64,000 bases of DNA from JAPLST01 sp964397565 (GCA_964397565.1 CAYNJC010000001.1:62001-126000), one strand, 5' to 3'. Shown: positions 33,849 to 43,943, counted from the first letter of the stretch. Notes: a model not told the origin generated them from the letters alone. Program-made: numbers and translations.

Positions 33849-35459
33849 GTGAAACCACATGTGTTCGCAACAGTTGGTGTTCTGTCACTATGCCTCGCAC
33901 ACTCCTACCCCGCCATGGCGGCCACGACACGATATGTTGCACTGGACGGCGGCAACACGCCGCCGTACACAAGCTGGGCCACCGCCGCGCACGTGATTCA
34001 GGACGCGGTGGATGCCGCGGTCGCTGGTGACACTGTGTTGGTCAGCAATGGCGTGTATGCCACCGGGCTGCGCGTGACACCGGGCTGTCCGCTGAGCAAT
34101 CGTGTCGTCATCGCCACGGACATCCTTCTGCAGAGCTTGAACGGGCCACAGAACACCTGTATTCTCGGTGCGCAAAGCCCGGGCGGCGGTAACGGCGTCG
34201 GAGCGGTGCGGTGCGTCTACATGCTGGCTGGTGTGCTTGACGGTTTCACGATTTCCAACGGTCATACGATGGCCACGGTGGGCGTGGCCGACGCCCTGCA
34301 GGAAAGAATCGGCGGCGGGGTGTGTCTCACCAACGGCTGCATGGTCACGAACTGCACGGTAGTCGGTAACAGTGCCATCGAAGGGGGCGGGCTCTTCTGC
34401 ATCTTTGGCGGCACGGTGGGCAACGCAACCATCATGGGCAACAATGCGGACAGCGGCGGCGGTGTGTACAGCTATGGAGGCGGACTCATCACTGGGTGCA
34501 CGATCCTGAGCAATGCTGCGAGTTTGTACGGCGGCGGCGTGTTCTGCGCAGGCATGGGTGACCGCGTGCTTGATTCAACGGTGAGCGGGAACAGTGCGTT
34601 GTACTGGGGCGGTGGGGTGTATAGCTCTGGCTTGCTGAGCAATTGCACGATCAGTGCCAACACGTCGCTGGGCAATGGCGGCGGGCTGCGTGGCATGAGT
34701 GGGATTGCAATTCACTGCACAATTGTGAGCAACCACGCCGTCAACCAGGGCGGGGGGGTTTACACCTGGTCAGCCATGACCCTGTTGCGCTGCACGATAG
34801 CTCGTAACACCGCCGACAATGCCGGCGGCGGTGTGTATGGCTACGGTGGCGTGCTGAGCGCGTGCATTGTCAGCGGTAATGTCGCCGGCAATGAGGGGGG
34901 CGGCGTCTATTGCCACGCGGTCTACCTGACGAACTGCCTGATTGCGAGCGGCAACGTTGCGAACTACGGCGGGGGTATCTATGTCGAAGGCGGCTGTGTC
35001 GCAGTTCACTGCACGGTAAGCAGCAACACTGCAAGCATCCAGGGCGGCGGGGTGTATTTCTACTATGGCGGCGGGTTCGTTAATACCATCATCTATCATA
35101 ATGCGGCGGGTCAGAGCGGTGACAATTGGCACAGTACCACGAACGCTTATACGCCGTTTTTCCTCATCGGCTGCTGTACAACGCCCACGAACGGCCTGCC
35201 AATTTACTATGGCGGTATCTCGGATCCGCCGCTGTTTTGTACACCGGGCTCTGACTATCATCTGTTGGAAGGTTCGCCCTGCATTGATGCGGGATACTAC
35301 ATGCACTGGCCGCCGGACTTCCCGACCGACTTGGACGGCAATCCGCGTCGACAAGGCGCTGGATACGATATCGGTTGCTACGAAACCGTGCCGGAGTCGG
35401 CCACGGCCGTGGTCGTCGTGTTGCTTGCGGCGCTGTGGCGTCACCGCATGCATCGCTGA
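33849..35459 (+). CDS. secreted right-handed beta-helix protein with PEP-CTERM-like tail
   Basis: 536 residues from GTG at 33849: signal peptide (about 1-25), an opening typical of choice-of-anchor parallel beta-helix proteins (TRYVALDGGNTPPYTSWATA followed by IQDAVDAAVAGDTVLV), and roughly ten helix rungs with GGGVY and NCT repeats. The C-terminus, VPES plus a hydrophobic helix (ATAVVVVLLAALW) plus RHRMHR, is a PEP-CTERM-type exosortase signal with Ser replacing the second Pro. It is likely exported and processed to the cell surface. No exosortase gene is in the window. Confidence 0.85.
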   Translation: MKPHVFATVGVLSLCLAHSYPAMAATTRYVALDGGNTPPYTSWATAAHVIQDAVDAAVAGDTVLVSNGVYATGLRVTPGCPLSNRVVIATDILLQSLNGPQNTCILGAQSPGGGNGVGAVRCVYMLAGVLDGFTISNGHTMATVGVADALQERIGGGVCLTNGCMVTNCTVVGNSAIEGGGLFCIFGGTVGNATIMGNNADSGGGVYSYGGGLITGCTILSNAASLYGGGVFCAGMGDRVLDSTVSGNSALYWGGGVYSSGLLSNCTISANTSLGNGGGLRGMSGIAIHCTIVSNHAVNQGGGVYTWSAMTLLRCTIARNTADNAGGGVYGYGGVLSACIVSGNVAGNEGGGVYCHAVYLTNCLIASGNVANYGGGIYVEGGCVAVHCTVSSNTASIQGGGVYFYYGGGFVNTIIYHNAAGQSGDNWHSTTNAYTPFFLIGCCTTPTNGLPIYYGGISDPPLFCTPGSDYHLLEGSPCIDAGYYMHWPPDFPTDLDGNPRRQGAGYDIGCYETVPESATAVVVVLLAALWRHRMHR

Positions 35460-35589
35460 CTTCGGGCAGCCGTGCCCGCAGGATGCGCAGCGTTGTCGGG
35501 CCGCCCCCGTCGAGGCCGCGGCCCAGCGCCAGAGCATGCGGCGAAACGCGGCGCGCGCGGCGCAGGAGCAGACAAGCATCAAACTTTTG

Positions 35590-35616
35590 ACAAGGAGTAA
35601 AAGAGTAAAGGAGCAG
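35590..35616. repeat. 27-bp purine-rich dispersed repeat, copy 2
   Basis: 24 of 27 positions match 16149-16175 in the same orientation. It is followed by an AT-rich stretch and an imperfect TTCGAA-centred palindrome near 35641-35660 in a convergent gap. Confidence 0.75.
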
Positions 35617-35705
35617 TTTAATTTTTTTTATAAATTATCGCCCTGCGCGAGAATTTACTTCGAACGAATTTCCTGCTTTGTCCGGAGATGCATGTCCGGC
35701 CACAT

Positions 35706-35879
35706 TCACTGCCACCGCAGCAACAGCCACAGCGGCAGCGCGGCTGCCATGATCAATGCCGGCTCGGGCACGGTCGTGTCCAGCGTGAAATCCGGCGATT
35801 CGGCCTGGCCCCAGTCGGCACACAGAGGCAGAGCACACATGAACACGGCCACCAGCATGAAGATTACTTTCGTGCGCAT
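35706..35879 (-). CDS. 57-residue mini PEP-CTERM protein
   Basis: 57 residues: signal peptide (MRTKVIFMLVAVFMCALPLC), only about 15 exposed residues (ADWGQAESPDFTLDTT), then VPEP, a hydrophobic helix (ALIMAAALPLWLLL) and RWQ. These are the three parts of a PEP-CTERM/exosortase signal. The ATG at 35879 has GGGAG 8 nt upstream and a good promoter, which argues that this is a real gene rather than a relic. After export and cleavage only a peptide of about 15-17 residues would remain. Confidence 0.78.
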   Translation of the reverse strand: MRTKVIFMLVAVFMCALPLCADWGQAESPDFTLDTTVPEPALIMAAALPLWLLLRWQ

Positions 35880-35915
35880 CGTTGTTTCTCCCTTGTTGTG
35901 TAACGCAGCTAAACT

Positions 35916-35944
35916 AGTGTAGCACAAACACTGGCGCAAGGCAA
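35916..35944 (-). promoter_or_regulatory. promoter of mini PEP-CTERM gene
   Basis: TTGCCT (35944-35939), 17-bp spacer, TACACT (35921-35916) with extended TGC on the minus strand. Confidence 0.75.
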
Positions 35945-36033
35945 CTGCAGACGGTGACCGCGGCACATACACATCATCTCCTTGGTTCTTTGTTGAGCAC
36001 TGCAAACCGAAAACTGAAACCCATCTGTTATGC

Positions 36034-36039
36034 TATACT
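36034..36039 (+). promoter_or_regulatory. extended -10 of the alpha-2-macroglobulin/pbpC operon
   Basis: TGC then TATACT, 27 nt before the ATG at 36067. No clear -35. Confidence 0.6.
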
Positions 36040-36066
36040 TATGCAACCAAGAAAACAGGGTGCTGT

Positions 36067-39000
36067 ATGACACTGCCCACACGTTCCGCGACGCTCTGGC
36101 TGCTGTTGCTATTGGTGCTGATCAACGGCTATGCCGCCGTCATCTTGACGCGCTGGTTGCAGGCCCATCCGCGCGGCACGCTGACGCAGGTCGCGTTGCA
36201 GCGCGGCACCAACGCCTATGTTGAGAACAAGACCGTACTGTGCTGGTCTTTTTCTGCGCCGATGGTCGCCCAAGATCGGGTGAACAAACCCGGCAGCACA
36301 GGTCCCGTCACCTTAACGCCCGCCGTGCCAGGCACGTTCACGTGGCAGTCCCCGTCCGTGCTGTCGTTCGCGCCGGCCCAGCCGTGGCCGGCCTGCACGG
36401 AATTCCGCGCCGAGTTCGACCAGACCTTTGTCCGCGCGCACAAGCTGAACACCAGCGCCGCGACCTTCACCTCGGCGCCACTGACGCTCATTGCCGTTGA
36501 CCAGGTTGATTTGTCCGCCGAACGCGAGCTGACCGTGCGCCTGACTTTTAACGCCGCGCCCAGTCCGCAACAACTGTCCTCGTTGGTGACGATCGCGTGT
36601 GACAACGAACCCGTCCGCTTTGATATTATCACGCGCTCGCCCAGCGGCGTGGTCGTGCTGAAAACCGCCGGCATCACTGCCGACGCATGCCAACTCAAAA
36701 TTGCCAAAGGACTCGTGCCCGCGCAAGGCACCTTGGGTGTCCCCGCGGATATCACAAAATCACTGACGCTGCTGGTCGGGCTGCAACTGCGCAAATGCGA
36801 GCCGTCCGTGCCGGCGTTCGAGACTGCCAGCATTGATGCCTATTTCAGCACGCCGCTGGACATCGCCAGCGCCAAGCATTTTATCGACATTCAGCCGGCG
36901 CTTGATTTCAGCGTCGAGCGACTTGATTCGTGGCGTGGCGCGGGTTGCACCTTGAACGGTACCTTCGCGCCCGGCGCGCGCTACACCCTCACGTTCCGCA
37001 CCGGGCTGAAATCCGCCAATGGCGAGGCCTTGAAGGCGGACGCGCAGCGCATGGTCTATATGCCGGATCGGCCGGCGGCGCTGGCGTTTCGCACGCCCGG
37101 CCATTATCTCTCGCCGGCGGGATCGCTGCTGGTGCCGTTGACCGTTGTGAATGTGCCCAAGGCGACCATCACGGCCGAGCGCGTTTACCCAAATAATCTG
37201 GTGTATTTCGCCACGCGGCAAGCCCGCACCGCCGGCAATACGTACGGCTGGTGGGACGACAGCGAGCAGGTTGGGTTGAGTGAAGTCGTCAACACGCGCG
37301 AACTGCAATGGCGCTTTGCGCCGAACGTGGTGACGCAGGAATGCATCAGTTTGCGCGGCCTGCTCGGGCCGTATCGCGCCGGCGCCTACACGCTCAGCGT
37401 GCAGGCGGACAAAGGCGGCAGCACGCGCCAGTTGGTCATCGTCACCGACATCGGGCTGGCAGTGCAACTATCGGCGCGCGACCTATTGGTGTGGGCCAAC
37501 ACGCTGCACAGCTTGGCGCCGGTCAGCGGCGCGGTCGTGCGCGTGTATTCCAGCGCCAACCAACAACTATTCGAGGGTATCGCCGATGCGCAGGGGCTGG
37601 CCTATTTCACCGGCGACCTGACCGCGACCAATAACACTCCGTTTCTCATCACGGCCCACGCCGGCGACGACTTGACCTATCTGCGGCTCGACGACACGCG
37701 CGTGGCCTGGCCGCAACGCACCGACGGCCTGCCTTATCTTGACGAGGGCTACGAGGCCTGCGTGCTGACGGATCGCGGCGTGTACCGGCCCGGCGAGACG
37801 GTCCATTGCCGGGCAATTGTGCGCGATCGCGCGTTGCAATGCCCGACGCCATGTCCCGTGACGCTGCGCGTGCTGGGGCCGGACGACCGCGTGGTGCGCA
37901 CCCTACCGACAATGTTGAATGAGGTCGGCGCTGGCGAGTTTGCGCTCGATCTGCCACGCTATGCGCGCACCGGGCGTTATCAGTTTGAATGCCGTTACCC
38001 GCGCGGCACCCGCGTGCTGGGCACCACCACCGTGCGCGTCGAAGATTTCATGCCGCCGCAAATCAAGGTGCAGCTTGCCGCGCCGGACACGCGCATGACC
38101 ACCAATTTCGTGGTCGGCATTACCGCCGATTATTTGTTTGGCCGGCCGGCCGCGGGCGCGCGCGTCTCCGCCGCCGTCACTTTCGAGGCCGCCGCATTTG
38201 TGCCGGCCCAGTGGCCGAACTACTCGTTTGCTGATGAAGACAAAACGTTTGGCGACCGTACCGAATCGCTGAGCGGTGGCACCTTGGACCAGGAGGGCAT
38301 GACCCAGCTCACAATCGAGTTGCCGCGCGCCGCGCAACCGCCAGCCGCGTTGGCGGCGACGGTGCGTGCTACGGTCTTGGACGACAACGGGCGCGCCGTC
38401 TCCGCCTATCTGACGCGCGCCATGGATGTCTATCCGTTTTACCTCGGCCTGCGCCTACAGGGCGACACGGCCAGCATGCGCGCCAACACGCCGCTGGCGT
38501 TCAACGTTGCCGCCGTCTGGCCGAATGGCTCGGCGCTGTCGTCGCGCGTGCCGGTCACGGTCGAGTTGAATCGGGTCAATTGGTCATCCGTTCTGAAGCG
38601 CCGCGACGACGGCACGTATCATTATGAATCCGTGCGCGACGTGACGCGCGAAAGCACTGCGACGCTGCTGCTACGTCAAGGCGCGGGCCGCTGCGTTGTG
38701 ACGCCGGCGCGCGCGGGCCAATACCTGCTGCGTGTCCGCGCCGATGAGACGCCGGTGAGCGTGGCATGCGAACTATATGTCAGCGGCGCCGACGACCGCT
38801 GGCAGGCCTGGTCGCGCGAGCAGCCCGGCACGGTCGAGCTGCAAAGCGACAAGCCATCCTATCTGCCGGGCGAGACGGCCCAGATTGTCATCAAGGCGCC
38901 GTTTGCCGGTCGCGCCCTGCTGACGGTCATTTCCGACCGCGTGCTGGAACGGCACGTGCTGGAACTGCGCGGCAACACGGCGGAATATCGCATCCCCTTG

Positions 39001-41493
39001 AACGCGGCATACGCGCCGAATGTCTATTGCGCCGTGGACGTCATCCGCGCGGTCCAGCCCGACGATGCCCTGACCATTCACCGCGCCGTCGGCGTCATTC
39101 CGCTGCGCGTGCGCCAACCCAATGCGCGGGCGCAGATGACGCTCAGCGCGCCGCCGGTGGTGCGCCCGATGAATTGGGTAACGGTGGCCGTCGAAGTGGC
39201 CAGCGTTTCGAACCAGCCGTGCGAGATCGCGCTCGCGGCGGTGGACCAGGCGATCTGCATGCTGACCGCGTTCACGCCGCCCGATCCACTGGCTTATTTC
39301 GAGCAGCAGCGCGCCTTGGCTGTCTCGTGCTTTGATATTTATAGTTTGCTGATGCCGGAGATCCGCGCGCGTCAGCTCGGCGCACAATCCGCGCCGGGCG
39401 GCGACGGCTTCACCGACAAGGCCCTGCAAAACCGCCTGAGTCCGGTGGATGCACGGCGCTTCACGCCGGTGGCCTTGTGGCGCGGCAACATCCGCACGGA
39501 TGCGCGCGGCCAGGCCCTGGTCCCATTGCTGTTGCCGGAATTCGCCGGCACCTTGCAGTTGATGGCGACCGCCGCCGGCCGCACGCAATTGGGCGCTACC
39601 AACATGACCATCCTGGTCAAGCGCCCGCTGGTCGTGCGCAGCAGCTTGCCGCGCTGTCTCGCGCCGGGCGATCGCTGCCGTATGCCGTTGCGCGTTTTCA
39701 ATGAAAGCGGCACGAATCAAATGGTGACCCTGCGCCTGAACACCGACGGCCCGCTGGCTGTCTCCCCGGCCGTCTTCGCCACCAATCTCGCTGCCGCCGC
39801 GCAATGGGTGGTGCACGCCGACCTGACCACCCTGGCATCCGTCGGCGTCGCGCGCGTGACCCTCAATGTCGAGAGCGCCAGTGATACCTATGCGGAAACA
39901 ACGGAACTGCCGGTGCGCCCGCCCGCGCCATTGCAAACGCGCGTCGACACACTCGGCGTTTTGAGCGGGCAGACCGCCGTCGTGGCGCTGCCGGGCGAGT
40001 GGCTGGCTGGCACGGCGCGCAATACGGTGCTGTGTTCGACCTTGCCCAGCGTGACGTTGCGCGGCGCGCTGGAATACCTGCTCAAGTATCCTTATGGCTG
40101 TATCGAACAGACGGTTTCGTCGGCGATGCCGTTGTTGTATCTCGCCGATTTGGCCGCCGAACTGCAGCCCGGCAGCATGACGCGTGCGGACGTCACTCAT
40201 TTTGTGGACGCGGCCATTCTGCGCGCGCTCTCGATGCAGCAGTACAACGGCAGTTTTTCGTATTGGCCGTCAAGTAGTGACGTGTACACCTGGGGCTCGG
40301 TCTATGCCCTGCATTTTCTGGTTGAAGCACAACGCGCCGGTTTTGCCGTGCCGGAGGAGTGCCTCAACAATGGCTTGACCTGGCTCGAACAATTGCTGGC
40401 GACGGCGGCGCTGACCCGCGATGCAACCAATGCCGAAGCCTGGCACAACGACGCTTGCACGCGCGCGTATGCCTGCTATGTGCTGGCCCTGGGCGGGCGC
40501 GCGCCGCATGGCTGGATCGCACGCTTGCGCGAGCAGCGCGAGATGCTCGACACGCCCACCATCATCAACCTTGCCGGCGCGCTGACGGCCGCCGGCATGC
40601 GCCGCGATGCGCTCGACCTGATGCAGCAACTCGGCACGCCGGCAACCACCACACTCGCGCGACAGGACGACGGATGTCTCAATAGCGACGTGCGCACGCT
40701 GGCAGTGCAATTGGCGCTATGGCTGGATCTCGATCCAACGCATGCGCAAGTGCCCGTGCTGGTGCAACGCATCAATGGTCTGCGCGTCAACGGCGCCTGG
40801 TACACAACGCAGGAAAACGCCATGGCGCTGATGGCACTCGGCAAATATGCCCGTTATCAGCATGGCCACGCCGCGCGCGTCACCGCTACCATCTCATGGA
40901 ATGACGGCGCCGAAACCCACGCGCTGGTTGGCACAAACATCTGGGCTTTCACGCCGCGATTCAGCCTTGCGCCAATGGTGACGCTTTCGAATGCCGGCCC
41001 CGGCACGCTGTACTGCACCTGGGAGTCCAGCGGCGTGCCGCGCGCGGGCGTGGTGCCGGACGTTGACCGGCAACTGCGCATCCGCCGCATCCTGCACAAC
41101 CGCAGCGGCGCGGTGCTTGCGACCAATGTGCTGGCGCAAGGCGAACTGTATGTTGTCGAATTGCTACTCGACCCCTGCGGCGTCACGCGCAACAATGTGG
41201 TCATCACCGACATTCTGCCGGCCGGCCTTGAAATTGAAAATCCGGACTTGGCCACCGCCGAGTTGATCCCCTGGATTACCCGCCGCGCCACGCTGCACAC
41301 GCGCCATGTCGAAGTGCGCGATGATCGCGTGCTGGCGTTTGTCGACCGCGTCGCCGGTTCAAATTCGTTTTATTACAGTGTCCGCGCCGTGACGCCCGGT
41401 ACTTTTGTCCAGCCGCCCGCCAGCGCGGAATGCATGTATGACCCGAACGTGGCCAGCGTGCACGGCGGCGGCAGCATGACGATCGCGCCATAG
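36067..41493 (+). CDS. bacterial alpha-2-macroglobulin with thioester motif
   Basis: 1808 residues: an N-terminal membrane anchor (about 9-30), a long series of macroglobulin beta domains, the thioester motif CIEQ (Cys1345, in YPYGCIEQT), the following alpha/alpha barrel region, and C-terminal beta domains. This fits YfhM-type bacterial alpha-2-macroglobulins, periplasmic protease traps that link covalently to attacking proteases. It lies 64 bp upstream of pbpC, the partner with which this class is commonly paired. The anchor is a plain helix; no lipobox is apparent. Confidence 0.92.
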   Translation: MTLPTRSATLWLLLLLVLINGYAAVILTRWLQAHPRGTLTQVALQRGTNAYVENKTVLCWSFSAPMVAQDRVNKPGSTGPVTLTPAVPGTFTWQSPSVLSFAPAQPWPACTEFRAEFDQTFVRAHKLNTSAATFTSAPLTLIAVDQVDLSAERELTVRLTFNAAPSPQQLSSLVTIACDNEPVRFDIITRSPSGVVVLKTAGITADACQLKIAKGLVPAQGTLGVPADITKSLTLLVGLQLRKCEPSVPAFETASIDAYFSTPLDIASAKHFIDIQPALDFSVERLDSWRGAGCTLNGTFAPGARYTLTFRTGLKSANGEALKADAQRMVYMPDRPAALAFRTPGHYLSPAGSLLVPLTVVNVPKATITAERVYPNNLVYFATRQARTAGNTYGWWDDSEQVGLSEVVNTRELQWRFAPNVVTQECISLRGLLGPYRAGAYTLSVQADKGGSTRQLVIVTDIGLAVQLSARDLLVWANTLHSLAPVSGAVVRVYSSANQQLFEGIADAQGLAYFTGDLTATNNTPFLITAHAGDDLTYLRLDDTRVAWPQRTDGLPYLDEGYEACVLTDRGVYRPGETVHCRAIVRDRALQCPTPCPVTLRVLGPDDRVVRTLPTMLNEVGAGEFALDLPRYARTGRYQFECRYPRGTRVLGTTTVRVEDFMPPQIKVQLAAPDTRMTTNFVVGITADYLFGRPAAGARVSAAVTFEAAAFVPAQWPNYSFADEDKTFGDRTESLSGGTLDQEGMTQLTIELPRAAQPPAALAATVRATVLDDNGRAVSAYLTRAMDVYPFYLGLRLQGDTASMRANTPLAFNVAAVWPNGSALSSRVPVTVELNRVNWSSVLKRRDDGTYHYESVRDVTRESTATLLLRQGAGRCVVTPARAGQYLLRVRADETPVSVACELYVSGADDRWQAWSREQPGTVELQSDKPSYLPGETAQIVIKAPFAGRALLTVISDRVLERHVLELRGNTAEYRIPLNAAYAPNVYCAVDVIRAVQPDDALTIHRAVGVIPLRVRQPNARAQMTLSAPPVVRPMNWVTVAVEVASVSNQPCEIALAAVDQAICMLTAFTPPDPLAYFEQQRALAVSCFDIYSLLMPEIRARQLGAQSAPGGDGFTDKALQNRLSPVDARRFTPVALWRGNIRTDARGQALVPLLLPEFAGTLQLMATAAGRTQLGATNMTILVKRPLVVRSSLPRCLAPGDRCRMPLRVFNESGTNQMVTLRLNTDGPLAVSPAVFATNLAAAAQWVVHADLTTLASVGVARVTLNVESASDTYAETTELPVRPPAPLQTRVDTLGVLSGQTAVVALPGEWLAGTARNTVLCSTLPSVTLRGALEYLLKYPYGCIEQTVSSAMPLLYLADLAAELQPGSMTRADVTHFVDAAILRALSMQQYNGSFSYWPSSSDVYTWGSVYALHFLVEAQRAGFAVPEECLNNGLTWLEQLLATAALTRDATNAEAWHNDACTRAYACYVLALGGRAPHGWIARLREQREMLDTPTIINLAGALTAAGMRRDALDLMQQLGTPATTTLARQDDGCLNSDVRTLAVQLALWLDLDPTHAQVPVLVQRINGLRVNGAWYTTQENAMALMALGKYARYQHGHAARVTATISWNDGAETHALVGTNIWAFTPRFSLAPMVTLSNAGPGTLYCTWESSGVPRAGVVPDVDRQLRIRRILHNRSGAVLATNVLAQGELYVVELLLDPCGVTRNNVVITDILPAGLEIENPDLATAELIPWITRRATLHTRHVEVRDDRVLAFVDRVAGSNSFYYSVRAVTPGTFVQPPASAECMYDPNVASVHGGGSMTIAP

Positions 41494-41557
41494 GCAAGCG
41501 GAATGGAAGAATGGATGGATGGGGCGGCAACGGCGATGATCACTGCCACATCGTGCC

Positions 41558-43780
41558 ATGACAAACACAGGACCGTGCATGCACTGCGTTCGTAGATTTG
41601 GCGTGGGCACGTTGCACATGCGCAGGATGTGGCGCACCGGCGTGGTGCTTTTGATCGCGGGATGCGCAATGGCAGGCACGCTGTGGTGGCGGGCCTGCGC
41701 GACATTTCCCGCGCGCGCCATCGCGCAGTGGCCCATCTCACCGCAGGTGCTCGATGTGCACGGCAGCGTGCTCCGCCAAGGCTTGGCGGCCAATGACACG
41801 CGTTGCTATCCGGTTGCGTTGAGCAACATGGGTGCGTGGACCGCGCGCGCGTTGTTGGCTGCCGAGGACCGCCGCTTTTTTGCGCATCATGGCGTGGACG
41901 GGTGGGCACTGGCACGCGCCGCGATCTTGAATGCCCGGCTCGGCCGCGTCGCCTCGGGCGGCTCGACCTTGTCCATGCAGGTCATGCGCATGGCCGTGCC
42001 GCGCCGCCGCACCATCCGCGCCAAACTGATTGAAGCACTGCACGCCATCGTCCTGGAAACCCGCTGCACCAAAAATGCAATTGTCGAACTGCACTTGAAT
42101 CGCGCCTCGTTTGGCGGTAATCTTGTTGGCATTGAAGCCGCCAGCCGCCACTATTTCGGCAAAGCTGCACAGGATTTGTCACTGGGCGAATCGGCCCTGT
42201 TGATCGGCCTGCTGCAAGCGCCATCGCGCCTGCGGCCGGATCGGCATCTGGCCCGCGCCCTGGCACGCCGCGAATATGTCTTCACGCGCATGCGCGTGGT
42301 GGGCATGATCAGTGCCGCCGAGCGCACCGCCGCAGCGCAGCAACCGCTGAACATTCATCCAACGCCGCGTGTCCCGCTTGCCCCGCACTTCTGCAACTTC
42401 ATGCTGGTGCGTCAGGCGGCGGCAGCGCGCAGCGGCGTGCTGCGCACAACTTTGAATGCCCGCCTGCAGCAATTGGTCGGCGCCACTGTCGCGACGCACA
42501 CCAGCGTGATGGCACACGCCGGCGTGTTCGGTTGCGCGGTAGTCGTGCTCGACGTGCGCACAGGCGCACTCGCGGCCATGCTCGGCGCGCCACGTTATGC
42601 CGATGCCGCCCATGCCGGTCAAGTCAACTGTGCGCTCGCGCCGCGCTCGCCCGGCTCGGCGTTGAAACCATTTGTCTATGCCCTGGCCTTCGAACAAGGC
42701 TTGCTGACCCCCGCGACCACCTTGCTGGATGTGCCAATGCAATTTGGTGCGTATGAACCCGAGAATTTCACCAAAGATTTTCACGGCCCGGTCAGTGTTC
42801 AAGAGGCCTTGTCCTTGTCCTTAAATATTCCCGCCGTGCACGTCGCGCAGCAACTCGGTCCCACTCGCGTGATCAATTGGCTGCAAACATGCGGCCTCAG
42901 CACCTTGACGCGGCCGGCGGCAACCTATGGTTTGGGGACCGTCTTGGGCGCCTGCGAAGTGACCTTGCTCGATCTGGCGAATGCGTATGCCTGCCTGGCC
43001 CGTGGCGGCCTGTACCTGCCGGTGCGCCTGAACGCCGACGAGCCGTCCAGCACGGGCACGCGCCTGCTCTCGCCGGAAGCGTGCTGGCTGGTCAGCGCCA
43101 TCCTCGGCGATAGTCAGCGCGCAAACATCGACGGGCTGGCTATTCCCGGCACACATATGCCGCGCATCGCCTGGAAAACCGGCACGTCATCCGGCCTGCG
43201 CGACGCATGGACGGTGGCTTACAATCCTGACTGGGTCGTGGCCGTCTGGTGCGGCAATGCCGACGGGGCCGCCGCCCATTCCTTGATTGGTTATCAACGC
43301 GCCGCGCCGATTGCCTTCGACATTTTTCAGCAATTGTACGCTGGTGCGGCGGACGCCGCGCCATGGTTTATGCAACCGGCCGGCATTACGTCGCGCCTGG
43401 TCTGCGCGCACAGCGGCTTGCCGGCCTGCCCGACTTGTCCACGCACCAGCACGTCCTGGTGCATTGCCGGCATCAGCGATCCGCGCCCGTGTGCCGCGCA
43501 CAGCAGCGCCGCTGTGCCTGCCGCACCACTCCGCATTCTCTCGCCGGCACGCGACATCACCTATCATCTGCACAACGACCGCGCGCCGGGTGACAACACC
43601 CTCGTCTTGCGCGCCGACGCAACCGGGCCACACGATCTGCACTGGTTCGTGGATGACACTTGGCTGGGCGTCAGCGCGCCAAATGTCCCGCTGCACTGGG
43701 CATTGCAGCGCGGCCCGCATGTGATTGCCTGCGCCGACACGCGCGGCCACACCGACGCGCTGCGCATCACGGTTGAGTGA
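41558..43780 (+). CDS. pbpC: penicillin-binding protein 1C
   Basis: 740 residues from the ATG at 41558 (a start at 41618 is possible). Glycosyltransferase domain (GT51) with Glu103 in AAEDRRFFAHHG and GGSTLSMQV. Transpeptidase domain with Ser367-x-x-Lys370 (SALK), SLN and KTGTS (Lys540). C-terminal BiPBP_C-like beta domain. It makes and cross-links peptidoglycan in the periplasm, anchored by one N-terminal helix. The pairing with the alpha-2-macroglobulin gene suggests a joint repair and defence role after envelope breach. Confidence 0.93.
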   Translation: MTNTGPCMHCVRRFGVGTLHMRRMWRTGVVLLIAGCAMAGTLWWRACATFPARAIAQWPISPQVLDVHGSVLRQGLAANDTRCYPVALSNMGAWTARALLAAEDRRFFAHHGVDGWALARAAILNARLGRVASGGSTLSMQVMRMAVPRRRTIRAKLIEALHAIVLETRCTKNAIVELHLNRASFGGNLVGIEAASRHYFGKAAQDLSLGESALLIGLLQAPSRLRPDRHLARALARREYVFTRMRVVGMISAAERTAAAQQPLNIHPTPRVPLAPHFCNFMLVRQAAAARSGVLRTTLNARLQQLVGATVATHTSVMAHAGVFGCAVVVLDVRTGALAAMLGAPRYADAAHAGQVNCALAPRSPGSALKPFVYALAFEQGLLTPATTLLDVPMQFGAYEPENFTKDFHGPVSVQEALSLSLNIPAVHVAQQLGPTRVINWLQTCGLSTLTRPAATYGLGTVLGACEVTLLDLANAYACLARGGLYLPVRLNADEPSSTGTRLLSPEACWLVSAILGDSQRANIDGLAIPGTHMPRIAWKTGTSSGLRDAWTVAYNPDWVVAVWCGNADGAAAHSLIGYQRAAPIAFDIFQQLYAGAADAAPWFMQPAGITSRLVCAHSGLPACPTCPRTSTSWCIAGISDPRPCAAHSSAAVPAAPLRILSPARDITYHLHNDRAPGDNTLVLRADATGPHDLHWFVDDTWLGVSAPNVPLHWALQRGPHVIACADTRGHTDALRITVE

Positions 43781-43856
43781 AGGCTGAATCCTGACAGTGC
43801 GTCGGTGATCAGAAACGACCCAACACTTTAGACTATAACCGCTCTGCCGCAGCGCC

Positions 43857-43890
43857 TGAACCTGGATGAATATCCAATATCGAACAAGGA
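43857..43890. repeat. dispersed 30-bp phrase GGATGAATATCCAATATCGA
   Basis: Preceded by CTGAACC(T/C) and followed by ACA, this segment recurs at 46987-47018. In both places an AT-rich hairpin lies a short distance to the right. Confidence 0.75.
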
Positions 43891-43943
43891 ATTACCAAGG
43901 ATGAAGGAATAGAAAAGAATGCGGAACCGTGAATGATTTTATT

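Noticed and set aside
33318..33860. Overlapping frames on both strands between 33.3 and 33.9 kb
   Set aside because: No ribosome site, no family resemblance, and mutual overlap; the TTGACA promoter for the next gene lies inside.
35521..35551. 30-bp resemblance (GCCCAGCGCCAG, GGCGAAACGCGG) to 33027-33060 inside the gene at 32144
   Set aside because: Short, GC-rich and without extension on either side; could be chance or a very old gene fragment.
38773..40200. 475-codon minus-strand frame inside the alpha-2-macroglobulin gene
   Set aside because: Composition is that of an antisense shadow, and the thioester protein is unambiguous.
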